Of a stretch of DNA of 64,000 bases, positions 23,672 to 32,608 are shown piece by piece. A program made the position numbers and the translations under genes. Under the pieces are notes generated by a model. The model saw only the letters and a program-made list of their open reading frames with translations. It did no database searches and was not told where the DNA came from. The number at the start of each line of letters is the position of its first letter. Position 1 is the stretch's first letter. Source of the DNA: Collinsella sp. (GTDB lineage Bacteria > Actinomycetota > Coriobacteriia > Coriobacteriales > Coriobacteriaceae); contig JAUMOL010000007.1 in the NCBI GenBank assembly GCA_031295385.1, positions 205,309 to 269,308 of the forward strand. Direction: 5' to 3'.

Positions 23672-26542
23672 TCACGCTCCCTGTGCGGCGAGCGCCGCGG
23701 TCAGGACGATGCCGGCAATCTTGGCCGCCTCGACGTCGTGTTTGTCGTAATCCTCCAGGGCTACCGAGATGGCAACCGTGGGTGAATCGTAAGGTGCAAA
23801 GCCAACAAACATAGAGTTGACGTTGGTGCCGCCGATCTCGGCCGAACCGGTCTTGCCGGCAACCTTGACGCCCGGAATCTGGGCATCGGTGCCGGTACCG
23901 GACTGGACGACGGCGAGCATGGCCTGCTTGACCTGGTCGGCCGTGGCAGAGCTGACAGCCTGGCCCAGCGAGCGGGACTGCGTGGTCTTAACCACGGTTC
24001 CGTCCGGGGCGAGTATCTGGGACACAAAGAACGGGTCCATGACCACGCCGCTGTTGGCGATAGCGGCAGCGATCACGCAATTCTGCATAACGGTGGTCTG
24101 CGGGCCAGGCGTGTGGTCCATACCGACGGGCTGGCCCGCGCCTGCCCAAGCGGTCTCCCACTCGGTCATAAGCGACGGGTCGGCCATGATGGAAGCCGCG
24201 GTGGTCAGATCCTGACCGAGCTTTTGGCCGTAGCCAAAGGCGTTGGCAAACTGGACGAGCGAGCTGGCACCGACCTCGTTTGCCACCTGGCCAAAGACGA
24301 CGTTGGACGACACTGCGAAGGCCTGCTGCAGGCTGATGGTGCCGTAGCTCTCGTTGGCAGAGTTGGTGACCGGCGCGTTGCCAATATCCATGGAGCCGGG
24401 CGCCTGGTACGTGCTGGTAAGGCTGGCGGTGCCGGTCTCGAGCGCCGCGGAGAGTGTGACGACCTTAAAGGTCGAGCCCGGGGTGTACAGCGCGTCCATG
24501 GCACGGTCATACATGGAGCCGTCCTCGCCGCCGCCCGACTGGAGCAGCGCATCGATGTTGGTGTTGTCGTAGGTGGGCGAGCTCGCGCACGCAAGGACCG
24601 CGCCGGTGCGCGGATCCATGACCACCACAGCGCCCTTAAAGCCCTTGAGCGCCTGCTCGGCAGCCGTCTGGATGCGCGAGTCGATGGTGAGCTTGGCGGT
24701 ATTGCCCGGCTGGGTCTGCCCCGCGAGCGACGCGATGGCGTTGTTCCAGCTGGAGTAATCCTTGGAGCCGGTGAGCGTATCGTTCATGACGCTCTCGATG
24801 CCGGCGGTGCCGTATTGCTGGCTCACGTAGCCCACCACGTGCGCGGCCATGTTGCCGTTGGGGTAGGAACGGGCGTAGGTGCCGTCCTCCTGCTGCAGCG
24901 ACTCGGCTAGCGTCACGCCGTCGGACGTGATGATGGAGCCACGCTGGATGTACTTGGAGCGGGCGATGGTGTGGTTGTTGGTCGGCATGTCCTGATAGTC
25001 CTTCGCCTTGATGACCTGGACATAGGTGAGGTTGCCGATAAGGATGGCGAACAGCGCCGTGAAAGCAAACACGGCACGAGTCAGACGGTTGGCAAGCGCC
25101 ACGCGGCCGAGCACGCCGGACTCTGGCGTGTCGAGCAGGCGACGACGCATGCGAGAACCCGCGGAGTGGTTGCCGTGGCCGTAGGAAGATGCGCTGGCAA
25201 AACGTGTGCCGGTCGGGGCGGCGGCGGATGCGACCTGGTCATCGGTGATGGCGGCCATGGTGCCGGTGCCGGTGAGTTCGGCTTCGCGTCCGGTTGCCTC
25301 GTCGCCGGCGCGCAGCAGCAGCGCGACGATGATAAAGCTCGCCAGCAGCGAGGAACCGCCCTGGCTCATAAAGGGCAGGGTGACGCCGGTCAGCGGGATC
25401 AGGCGGGTTACGCCGCCAACGATTAAGAATGCCTGGAAGCTGATGGCCGCCGTAAGGCCGGTCGCGCTAAAGGCGGCAAGGTCGGACTTGGCGCGGGCGG
25501 CCGTGGTGAGGCCGCGCACGGCAAAAAGCATAAACAGGATGAGCACAGCGCCGCCGCCCAAAAGGCCCATTTCCTCGCCGATGGCCGAGAAGATAAAGTC
25601 GGACTCGACGACGGGGATGTTGTTTGCCATGCCATTGCCGATGCCGACGCCAACCAGGCCGCCGTCAGCCAGCGAGTAAAGTGACTGTACGATCTGGTAG
25701 CCCTGGCCCTGGGCGTCCTTAAACGGATCGACCCAGACCTGAAAGCGCACCTGCACGTGCGACAGGAACTTGTAGGCGCCCACGGCTCCAACGGCCAGCA
25801 GCGCAAGGCCGATGATGACGTACGAAAAGCGTCCCGTGGCAACATAGAGCATCAGCAAAAAGATGGTGTAGAACAGGACGGCCGAGCCCAGGTCGCGTTC
25901 GAAGACGACGATGAGCAGACACACGCCCCACACGGCAAACAGCGGCAGCAGCAGGCGGAAGCGCGGAATCTTGAGACCCAGGATCTTGCGGTTGGAGATG
26001 GAGAGCAGCTCGCGGTTCTCGGCCAGATAGCCTGCCAGGAACAAGACGATGAAGACCTTGGCGAACTCGCCGGGCTGGATGGTGAAGCCCGCGATGCGAA
26101 TCCACAGCTTGGAGCCCGAGATCGTGGTGCCGATAAAGATCGGCAGCATCAGCAGGATGATGCCGATAATGCCAAAGGTGTACTTGTAGCGCATGACCAC
26201 ATCGAGGTTCTTGACCAGTGCGAGCGTTCCCACCATGAGCGCCACCGAGACAAACAAGATGATGAGCTGCGAGATGGCGAGGTCGGGGGCCAGGCGCGTC
26301 ACGAATGTGATGCCGATGCCCGAGAGCACAAAGACGATGGGCAGGATGGCGGGGTCGGCGCCGGGCGCCAGGATACGCACGGCGATATGCGCCGCGGCGA
26401 AGGCGGCGAACAGGCCGATCGGCACGGCGAGCGTCTCAAAGGAAATCGTGGCACCCGCGGCGAGCACGTACATCGCATAGAGCAGGATGACGGGGAACGC
26501 CGAGGCGATGAGCAAGAGCAGTTCGGTGTTGCGGCGACTCAT
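23672..26542 (-). CDS. RodA/FtsW (SEDS) glycosyltransferase fused to class B penicillin-binding protein
   Basis: A single 956-residue protein joining two normally separate cell-wall enzymes. Residues 1-410 are a SEDS polymerase with about ten helices, IQPGEFAKV (near 155), VFERDLGSA (near 213), VDPFKDAQGQGYQ (near 271) and the C-terminal PFMSQGGSS region. A roughly 75-residue polar linker follows. Residues 485-956 are a PbpA-type transpeptidase with its own helix (about 487-510), STFK (S690), SSN (745-747) and KTG (897-899). The start ATG follows AAAGGGAG. It sits 16 nt after the PP2C gene and before pknB, the order rodA-pbpA has in mycobacteria. It would build and crosslink glycan in one chain. 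Confidence 0.95.
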   Translation of the reverse strand: MSRRNTELLLLIASAFPVILLYAMYVLAAGATISFETLAVPIGLFAAFAAAHIAVRILAPGADPAILPIVFVLSGIGITFVTRLAPDLAISQLIILFVSVALMVGTLALVKNLDVVMRYKYTFGIIGIILLMLPIFIGTTISGSKLWIRIAGFTIQPGEFAKVFIVLFLAGYLAENRELLSISNRKILGLKIPRFRLLLPLFAVWGVCLLIVVFERDLGSAVLFYTIFLLMLYVATGRFSYVIIGLALLAVGAVGAYKFLSHVQVRFQVWVDPFKDAQGQGYQIVQSLYSLADGGLVGVGIGNGMANNIPVVESDFIFSAIGEEMGLLGGGAVLILFMLFAVRGLTTAARAKSDLAAFSATGLTAAISFQAFLIVGGVTRLIPLTGVTLPFMSQGGSSLLASFIIVALLLRAGDEATGREAELTGTGTMAAITDDQVASAAAPTGTRFASASSYGHGNHSAGSRMRRRLLDTPESGVLGRVALANRLTRAVFAFTALFAILIGNLTYVQVIKAKDYQDMPTNNHTIARSKYIQRGSIITSDGVTLAESLQQEDGTYARSYPNGNMAAHVVGYVSQQYGTAGIESVMNDTLTGSKDYSSWNNAIASLAGQTQPGNTAKLTIDSRIQTAAEQALKGFKGAVVVMDPRTGAVLACASSPTYDNTNIDALLQSGGGEDGSMYDRAMDALYTPGSTFKVVTLSAALETGTASLTSTYQAPGSMDIGNAPVTNSANESYGTISLQQAFAVSSNVVFGQVANEVGASSLVQFANAFGYGQKLGQDLTTAASIMADPSLMTEWETAWAGAGQPVGMDHTPGPQTTVMQNCVIAAAIANSGVVMDPFFVSQILAPDGTVVKTTQSRSLGQAVSSATADQVKQAMLAVVQSGTGTDAQIPGVKVAGKTGSAEIGGTNVNSMFVGFAPYDSPTVAISVALEDYDKHDVEAAKIAGIVLTAALAAQGA

Positions 26543-26558
26543 AAGCGGCACTCCCTTT

Positions 26559-28358
26559 CTAATTCTTATCGGAGGCTTCGGCCTCGGCTGACTGTTCGGC
26601 GGTTTTCTCGGAATCTGACTCGGAGGTGGATTCCTGATCGGTGTTGTCGCGAATCGTTTGCGCGTCAATCACCTGACGGGTCTGCTCCTCGTCAATCTGA
26701 TGGCGGTACTTGGAAATGGTGTCCTGCGCATCGTCGACACTCGTTTGCGGAATGCCTGCCTTCAGGCGGTTTTGCGTGTCTTCGGGCAGGTCGGACAGCT
26801 TGATGCTGGTTTCGCTCTCGAGCCAGTGGAGCTCGACCCCGAGCGTCTTGCCGGGCAGGCCGCGCCAGACGGCGACATTGCCGTGGTAGGTTCCCAAGTA
26901 ATAGGAGCCGGTGACGCCCGTGTATGCCCAGATGCCTGCTACCAGCACAAAGACAAGGGCCAAGACGGTGGCGATGGTGACATTGCGGCGTCGGACGCGT
27001 TTTGCCTCGCGCATGACGCCGTCGTCGACCAGATCGACGACCACCACGGTCACGTTGTCGTGGCCGCCGGCGGCGAGCGCCGCGTCCACCAAGTTGTCGA
27101 CACAGATCTGTGCGCTCGAGGACTGCGTGGCGATGTTCTCGATATCGCTATCGGGAATCATGCTCGAAAGACCATCGGAGCACAGAATCAGGCGGTCGCC
27201 TTCCTCGATGTGCAGGGTAAAGTGGTCGGCATACATGGCGGGATCCGAGCCCAGCGCGCGGGTGATGACCGAGCGGTTGGGGTGGACGCGGGCCTCGTCG
27301 GCCGTAATCTCGCCGGCATCCACGAGCTCCTCCACGTAGGAGTGGTCGCGGGTCACGCGGATGAGCGTGCCCTCGTGGAGCAGGTAGGCGCGCGAGTCGC
27401 CCACATGGGCGATGGCGAGCGTGTCGTTTTCGATGTAGGCGCAGGTGGCCGTGCAGCCCATGCCGGGCTTGCCCAGGCCGTTCAGGGCCGCCTCGATTAC
27501 GGCGGCGTTAGCGGCCTCGACGGCTGCGGCCAAGCGTGCTGCGTCGGCGGACTGCGGGGCCGTTTTGGCAATAGTCTCGACGGCGATAGAAGAGGCTACC
27601 TCGCCGGCGGCGTGACCGCCCATGCCGTCGCATACGCAAAAGAGCGGCGACTGCACCAGGTAGGAATCCTCATTGTGCGGGCGCACGCAGCCAACGTCGG
27701 AGCGGGCGCCCCACATGAGTTGCGTGGTGGTGCCGGCATCATAGGTCGAGTCGGTCTCGATGCGCTCCTCGGTCAGGGGCTCAAAGCTCATGGTCGAGCC
27801 GGGGTCTTTGAGCTTGGCCTCAACGGCGGCAACGTCGATTTCGGCGGTGTCACCGGGAGAGACGGTGTCGGTCTCGGCGTTTGATTCGGAATCGCCGGTG
27901 TCCGGGGAGTCGGACTCCTCGGAAACGCGGGCGGTCGACTCGTCGTCTTGCGGGCTGACGTCTATAGGCTCGGGCGCCGGCGTAGACGCGGGCGCAACCT
28001 CGGATGCCGGGGCTATGGGAAACGCCGGCGCGGCGGGCTCGGGTGCCGCAAACACCGCAGCGCTCTCGTTGATTGCCGCGGCGACGGGCTCTGCAAAGTG
28101 AGCCGGCGCCGGGGTTGCTTCGGGCGCTGTGGGCTGTTCCGCAGCATGTGCGCCGATGGGCGCCGCTACGGCATCCTCTTCGTCCTCGTTATCGGCGAGA
28201 TCCGAAATATCATGCGTTACATGCGAAAGAGGCAGGGAGAACACGGTGTCCTCGGGTTCCACGGGTGCGGAGCCCGCCGGAGCGGCGTGGGCCGGCGCAG
28301 CTGTGGCGGCGGCCGGTGCCTCGGTCATAGTTGCGGACTTGTTCTCCTCGTCGATCAT
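26559..28358 (-). CDS. pstP: PP2C-type Ser/Thr protein phosphatase with membrane anchor
   Basis: A 599-residue Stp/PstP-type phosphatase that reverses the neighbouring kinases. The N-terminal 210 residues are a long low-complexity Ala/Pro/Glu tail, unusual for the family. The catalytic domain follows: SDVGCVRPHNEDSY, VCDGMGGHAAGE (metal Asp), HVGDSRAYLL, CSDGLSSM and GGHDNVTVVVV. A helix (VTIATVLALVFVLVAGIWAYTG) places about 110 C-terminal residues outside, ending in a Ser/Glu-rich stretch. Its ATG overlaps the stop of the FHA gene as ATGA, so the two are translationally coupled. Confidence 0.94.
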   Translation of the reverse strand: MIDEENKSATMTEAPAAATAAPAHAAPAGSAPVEPEDTVFSLPLSHVTHDISDLADNEDEEDAVAAPIGAHAAEQPTAPEATPAPAHFAEPVAAAINESAAVFAAPEPAAPAFPIAPASEVAPASTPAPEPIDVSPQDDESTARVSEESDSPDTGDSESNAETDTVSPGDTAEIDVAAVEAKLKDPGSTMSFEPLTEERIETDSTYDAGTTTQLMWGARSDVGCVRPHNEDSYLVQSPLFCVCDGMGGHAAGEVASSIAVETIAKTAPQSADAARLAAAVEAANAAVIEAALNGLGKPGMGCTATCAYIENDTLAIAHVGDSRAYLLHEGTLIRVTRDHSYVEELVDAGEITADEARVHPNRSVITRALGSDPAMYADHFTLHIEEGDRLILCSDGLSSMIPDSDIENIATQSSSAQICVDNLVDAALAAGGHDNVTVVVVDLVDDGVMREAKRVRRRNVTIATVLALVFVLVAGIWAYTGVTGSYYLGTYHGNVAVWRGLPGKTLGVELHWLESETSIKLSDLPEDTQNRLKAGIPQTSVDDAQDTISKYRHQIDEEQTRQVIDAQTIRDNTDQESTSESDSEKTAEQSAEAEASDKN

Positions 28359-28771
28359 CGACGGTTCACCTTCATGACCACGTCGCCAATCTGGACTTCG
28401 TCGCCCTCACGCAGCGTCGCGGGCTCCACGAGCTGGCGGCCGTTGACGAGCGTGCCGTTAAGCGAGTTGAGGTCCTCGATGATGAGCGCCGGGCCCTGCA
28501 GCGAAAAGCGCGCATGCGAGGCCGAAACGAACGGTTCGTTGATGCAGATGTCCGAAGATGGCGAGCGACCGACGATGACGGGGCCGAGCATGTCTACGTG
28601 GATGCCGCGGATACCGCGCGGACCCTTGTCCACATCAATCGTCCAGATAGCCGAGTCGCGGCGCTGCCCGCGCACAAGCCCCACGCCGGTCTTCATGACG
28701 GCGAACAGGAAGATATAGAGCAGGGCGACCAGGACGATGCGGCCTGCAAAAAGGACGATATCGATGTTCAT
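28355..28771 (-). CDS. fhaB: Membrane-anchored FHA-domain protein (FhaB/FipA-like)
   Basis: 138 residues: an N-terminal helix (IVLFAGRIVLVALLYIFLFAV), then one FHA phosphothreonine-binding domain with GRSPSSD (67-73), SHARF (85-89) and NSLNGT (102-107). The same architecture is found in mycobacterial FhaB (FipA), which links kinase signalling to division. The gene starts 6 nt after fhaA and its stop overlaps the phosphatase start. It probably docks phosphorylated partners at the membrane. Confidence 0.93.
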   Translation of the reverse strand: MNIDIVLFAGRIVLVALLYIFLFAVMKTGVGLVRGQRRDSAIWTIDVDKGPRGIRGIHVDMLGPVIVGRSPSSDICINEPFVSASHARFSLQGPALIIEDLNSLNGTLVNGRQLVEPATLREGDEVQIGDVVMKVNRR

Positions 28772-28777
28772 AAGCGA

Positions 28778-29791
28778 CTATCCCCTAAATTCAAAGGTGC
28801 TCAGGCCAAACGTCAGCAGATCGCCGTTGCGCAGCGGGCAGCGCGTAATGCGGCGGTTGTTGACGAGCGTGCCGTTGGTGGAATTGAGGTCCTCGATCGA
28901 CCAATCCGAGCCCGTAAAGGTGAGCTGGGCGTGGCGGCGCGACACGTTGGGGTCGCGCAGGGCAATGTCGGAAACTGAGCGCTCACGACCGATGGTCACC
29001 TGTGCGGAGGTGATGCTATGGCTCTCGCCGCTCACGACGTCGACGAGCTGGGCGAGCGGGCGCTGCGGGGCGCGAGTGCTCGCCATGTTGGAGGCGATGC
29101 CGGCTGCGGCGCCTAGGCCCACGGCGGCACCGGTCGCGGCGGCTCCGCCCATGCCGGCAAGCGCGTCGCGCGAGACGGTCTGAGGCACCGGGATGGGTGC
29201 GGCGGCGGGGTCGGGGACGCTAGGCGCGAAGGGGTCTGCCACGGCAAGCGGGTCGGGAGCGGCGGCGCGAGGCGTCGGCTGCTGCTGGGGCATGGCGGCG
29301 GGGCGCTGCTGCTGCGGGGCAGCAAACTGCTGCTGGCCGGCGCGCGGGGCGCTGGCGGCACGGCTTGCCGCGGAGTTGTTCTGGCCCAGGCCGTTTTGAT
29401 AGGCGCGCTCTTCTTCGTACAGGCGGCCGAGCGTGGGGGCATCGACGTTCTCGGCAAAGACCGAGAACTTGCCGGCGCGCAGCTGCGGATCGATCATAAA
29501 GCGCACGAGGGGCTCGCCGACAAAGACATAGCGTCGCTTTTCGGCCTGCGCCTTCACAAACTCGCGGACCTCGCGCGAAAGCTCGGGGTAGAACGGGGCG
29601 AGCATGGGATCGTCGTCGGCGGCGATAAGGATGGTATAGAGTGCCGGCGCCGTGTTGACGCCGTTGATCACCAGAGTCTGATCCTCCATGTCGCGAGCGG
29701 CCTGCTTGGCAAGCTTCTTAAAGGAGAACGGGGCACGGGTGGCACCGAAGATGCCGGCCACGTGGTCCTCGAAGATGTTCAGGAAGTTCAC
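28778..29791 (-). CDS. fhaA: FHA-domain protein with N-terminal DUF3662 (FhaA-like)
   Basis: A 337-residue cytoplasmic protein. The N-terminal about 115 residues (MNFLNIFEDHVAGIFGATR...YVFVGEPLVRF) match the DUF3662/FhaA N-domain. A Gln/Pro/Ala-rich linker spans about 130-240. The C-terminal FHA domain has GRERSVSD, SRRHAQL and NSTNGTLVNN. In mycobacteria FhaA binds phosphorylated MviN/FhaB and restrains peptidoglycan synthesis. Its start overlaps the stop of the upstream kinase (ATGA). Confidence 0.94.
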   Translation of the reverse strand: MNFLNIFEDHVAGIFGATRAPFSFKKLAKQAARDMEDQTLVINGVNTAPALYTILIAADDDPMLAPFYPELSREVREFVKAQAEKRRYVFVGEPLVRFMIDPQLRAGKFSVFAENVDAPTLGRLYEEERAYQNGLGQNNSAASRAASAPRAGQQQFAAPQQQRPAAMPQQQPTPRAAAPDPLAVADPFAPSVPDPAAAPIPVPQTVSRDALAGMGGAAATGAAVGLGAAAGIASNMASTRAPQRPLAQLVDVVSGESHSITSAQVTIGRERSVSDIALRDPNVSRRHAQLTFTGSDWSIEDLNSTNGTLVNNRRITRCPLRNGDLLTFGLSTFEFRG

Positions 29792-31641
29792 GAAAGATCA
29801 CTCTCCGTATAGGTTCTTTGGTATCCGAGCAAATATAGGCATATCCCAACGATTATAGAGGATAGGATTCCCGCAACCGCCGCCTTGGCGATGACCGCGG
29901 CTGCAAGGCTGGCAATTTCCATATGGTGTGCAAGACAGGACGCCGCTGAGCAGCCGATGCCGGTGGCAATGATGGCGGCGATTGCGGCAAGGTTTGAGCC
30001 CTGATCGGCACGCTTGGCATGGGCATTGAGCAGCGCAGATGACGCCGCGGCAGTTGCCGCGACCAGCACAAAGGCAGCCCAAAGGAGCGGGTCTCCCAGC
30101 GCTGCGGCAACGTTACCGAGCCCCAGCACGCCTCCGGCTGAAAGCGCGACCGTGGCCAGACGGGCAAAAAGCGCGCCCATGCCCGTTGCCGCGGCGGCGC
30201 TTGCCGGGCCGAGCCAAAATGACGCGACGCCGGCGGCGACCCCAGCTGCCAGGAAGGTATTGCCGGTCAGACAGCCAAGCGCGAGTGCACAGGTGAGCGC
30301 GGCGCTCGCGGCAGCCTCGGTGCGACCCCAGGCGATCCACCAACCGGACATGGCGGCGGCAAAGATCACCGCGACGGGCAACATCGACAGGATACCCTGC
30401 GCCTGCATGGTGGCGTTGGCCATGAGCACCAAAAAGCCCACAGCCGAGATGGCCGAGCCAATCTGGGGGGCCAGGCCAGCCGCCGCTCCGATCGCGATAG
30501 CCGCAATGACCAGGCCGGGAAGCGCCGCGACCCCGGCCGTCTGCATCAGCAAAAAGCTAAAGGTGCCGCACGTTAGCGCCGAGATAGTGCGCATGGTGTA
30601 GTCGCGCGCATGGCTCCAGCGCGTGCCCGCCCAGCCGAGCGCGGGGTCGACCTCGATGGCGTCGCCCTCGTAGTGCGACGGCTCGATATCGTCGAGCTCC
30701 TGCTCGTCATCCGAAAGCTCGCCAACCATTTGCTCCAGGCTGCGACGGCCTTCGCGCACGCTGCCCAGACCGGCAAGGAGCTGGTCGCAAAATGCCTCGA
30801 TGCTGTTGGGGCGGTCCTGCGGCATGGGGGAGAGCGCGCTCATGAGCGCGGCCTCGGCTCCCGGGGGAAAGTGTGGTATCAGCTCGCTGGGATAGGTGGC
30901 GCCGCCGATGATGCGGCCGAGCGAGTCGGCGGGCGTGGCCGCCATAAAGGGAGCGCTGCCGCACAGGCCCTCGTAGATCACACAGGCAAGGGCAAAGACA
31001 TCAGCGCGTTCGTCGACCGTGCCGGTCTCGATATCGAGCTGCTCGGGCGGCATGTAGCCGATGGTGCCGCCGCGTGAGCCGCCAAAGCCACCGGCAGACG
31101 ACAGTCGCGCCATGCCAAAGTCGGTGAGCTTTACATTGCCCGAGTGGTCGATGAGCACGTTGGCGGGCTTAATGTCCAGGTGGAGTACGCCATTACTATG
31201 GGCGAAGGTGAGCGCCTGGCCCAGGGCATCGGCAATGGCTGCGGCCTCGTCAAAGGTAAGTGAGTGGCCGTCCACGCGATGTAAAAACTCGGCCAGCGAC
31301 ATGCCATCGACATATTCCATAACCAGGTAGGCATAGGCTGTGTCGTGCGTAAAGTCGATGACCTGCACGATATTGGGATGTTGAAGCATGGCGGCAGTGT
31401 GCGCCTCGCGCAGGACATCCATGATGTCGCTGGCGGGCATGCCGGCACCGTTGATAAGGGGGATGCGCTTAATGGCGACGCGGCGGCGCAGGTGCGTGTC
31501 GCGGCAGATCTCGATGGAGCCAAAACCGCCGGTCGCGAGCGTCTCGAGCGGCTGGTACCGCTTGAGCAGCTCGCGAGAGCTGGTGCCCTCCAAGGGAACG
31601 TCCGGCGAGAACCGGGCGGTATGTTGCGAGAAAAGCGGCAT
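29788..31641 (-). CDS. Ser/Thr protein kinase with polytopic C-terminal membrane domain
   Basis: 617 residues. The kinase domain (about 27-290) has LATGGFGSI, VAIKRI and LTDFGMA, with a catalytic loop reading VLHLDIKPANV, so the usual HRD arginine is Leu; the catalytic Asp, Lys and DFG remain. A PPEQL activation-segment end is present. The C-terminal 250 residues hold about eight Ala/Gly-rich helices with no large outer domain, unlike PASTA kinases. The ATG at 31641 is chosen over a TTG 6 nt upstream because of its spacing to GAGGG. It is the first gene of the operon, coupled by overlap to fhaA. An HLD loop may reduce dependence on activation-loop phosphorylation. Confidence 0.9.
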   Translation of the reverse strand: MPLFSQHTARFSPDVPLEGTSSRELLKRYQPLETLATGGFGSIEICRDTHLRRRVAIKRIPLINGAGMPASDIMDVLREAHTAAMLQHPNIVQVIDFTHDTAYAYLVMEYVDGMSLAEFLHRVDGHSLTFDEAAAIADALGQALTFAHSNGVLHLDIKPANVLIDHSGNVKLTDFGMARLSSAGGFGGSRGGTIGYMPPEQLDIETGTVDERADVFALACVIYEGLCGSAPFMAATPADSLGRIIGGATYPSELIPHFPPGAEAALMSALSPMPQDRPNSIEAFCDQLLAGLGSVREGRRSLEQMVGELSDDEQELDDIEPSHYEGDAIEVDPALGWAGTRWSHARDYTMRTISALTCGTFSFLLMQTAGVAALPGLVIAAIAIGAAAGLAPQIGSAISAVGFLVLMANATMQAQGILSMLPVAVIFAAAMSGWWIAWGRTEAAASAALTCALALGCLTGNTFLAAGVAAGVASFWLGPASAAAATGMGALFARLATVALSAGGVLGLGNVAAALGDPLLWAAFVLVAATAAASSALLNAHAKRADQGSNLAAIAAIIATGIGCSAASCLAHHMEIASLAAAVIAKAAVAGILSSIIVGICLYLLGYQRTYTESDLS

Positions 31642-31785
31642 GGCCAACCCTCGTGCGTTTAAAGTTCGTTTGCGAGCGGCGGGCGCGGAGCCGAGCCGTT
31701 CGCGGTGGCATAGATGCTGCTAGTGTAGCACGCTCGGGCAGATGGCGAGGATAACGGGATGCGAGGCTGCCTGTCTGGCTTGGCC

Positions 31786-32493
31786 TTAGCGCTTCTTCTT
31801 GTTCTTTTTCTGCTTGCGCTTGGTCTCCTGGGGCTTGTCGCCCTGCTTGGCCTCGGCGGCGGCCTTCTCGGCCTTCATTTTCTTCTTCTTGGTCTCGATG
31901 CGGAGTTTTTTGTTGATGCGGGCCTTGAGGAAGGGACCGAACTGCTCGGCATCGCCACGGACGAAGGTGTCCTTGGGGATCGTCACGCCCTGGTCGGCGA
32001 ACATGGCCACAAAGATGCGCTCGCCGTCGAGTACGTGGTCGAGCTTGTCAAACGGGAAGAACTGCGACTTGCCGCTCTTGCCCCAAACCATCAGGCCGTC
32101 CTCGTTGGCGGCGACGCGGCGATAGCGGCCACCCATGGACTCGTCGGCCTCAACGGCGTCGATAAAGTCGCGGGCGAGGGTGTGGTGCAGGTTTTTGCTC
32201 CACCAGGCCAAAAAGGCGCCGAACACGATCAGGACGACGCCAAACTTGATCCAGTTGCCGCCGGCCACCAGCATGCCGATGCCGATGAGCGCGGCAATTG
32301 CCGCGGCGACATACAGCGAGCCGCGACGCCTGGGCGAGGCGACCAGGCGCGCAAAGTCGGTGACCAGGTCGTTTTCGTACTGGTACTCGTTGAGGTACAG
32401 GATGCCGTCATCGGCCGCGGCCTGCTCCTCGAGCGCGACCTCAACCTGGTCGGCTGCTTCGGAGGGAACGAGGTTGCTCTCTGCGTCTGCCAT
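31786..32493 (-). CDS. Membrane protein with YcxB-like domain
   Basis: A 235-residue protein. After an acidic N-terminus come two adjacent helices (LYVAAAIAALIGIGMLVAGG and FGVVLIVFGAFLAWW, about 60-95), a soluble domain (YRRVAANEDGLMVWGKSGKSQFFPFDKLDHVL...GVTIPKDTFVRG) resembling YcxB-like proteins, and a very basic Lys-rich tail (last about 35 residues). Tails like this often bind membranes or nucleic acid. It is divergent from dnaX with a 115-bp shared promoter region. Function is not known. Confidence 0.75.
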   Translation of the reverse strand: MADAESNLVPSEAADQVEVALEEQAAADDGILYLNEYQYENDLVTDFARLVASPRRRGSLYVAAAIAALIGIGMLVAGGNWIKFGVVLIVFGAFLAWWSKNLHHTLARDFIDAVEADESMGGRYRRVAANEDGLMVWGKSGKSQFFPFDKLDHVLDGERIFVAMFADQGVTIPKDTFVRGDAEQFGPFLKARINKKLRIETKKKKMKAEKAAAEAKQGDKPQETKRKQKKNKKKR

Positions 32494-32608
32494 GCTCTTT
32501 AGACTCCTATCGCGGCGGGCTCGCCGTACGGGTTATTATGAATGCAGTATGCCGTGCGACCGCATGGCCGTCGCGGCAACAAGACTCAGTATACCCGGGG
32601 GAGCACCC

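Noticed and set aside
32135..32608. 158-residue N-terminal extension of DnaX
   Set aside because: It overlaps the divergent YcxB-like gene; the DnaX family start MESLYRKYRP at 32609 has a strong ribosome binding site.
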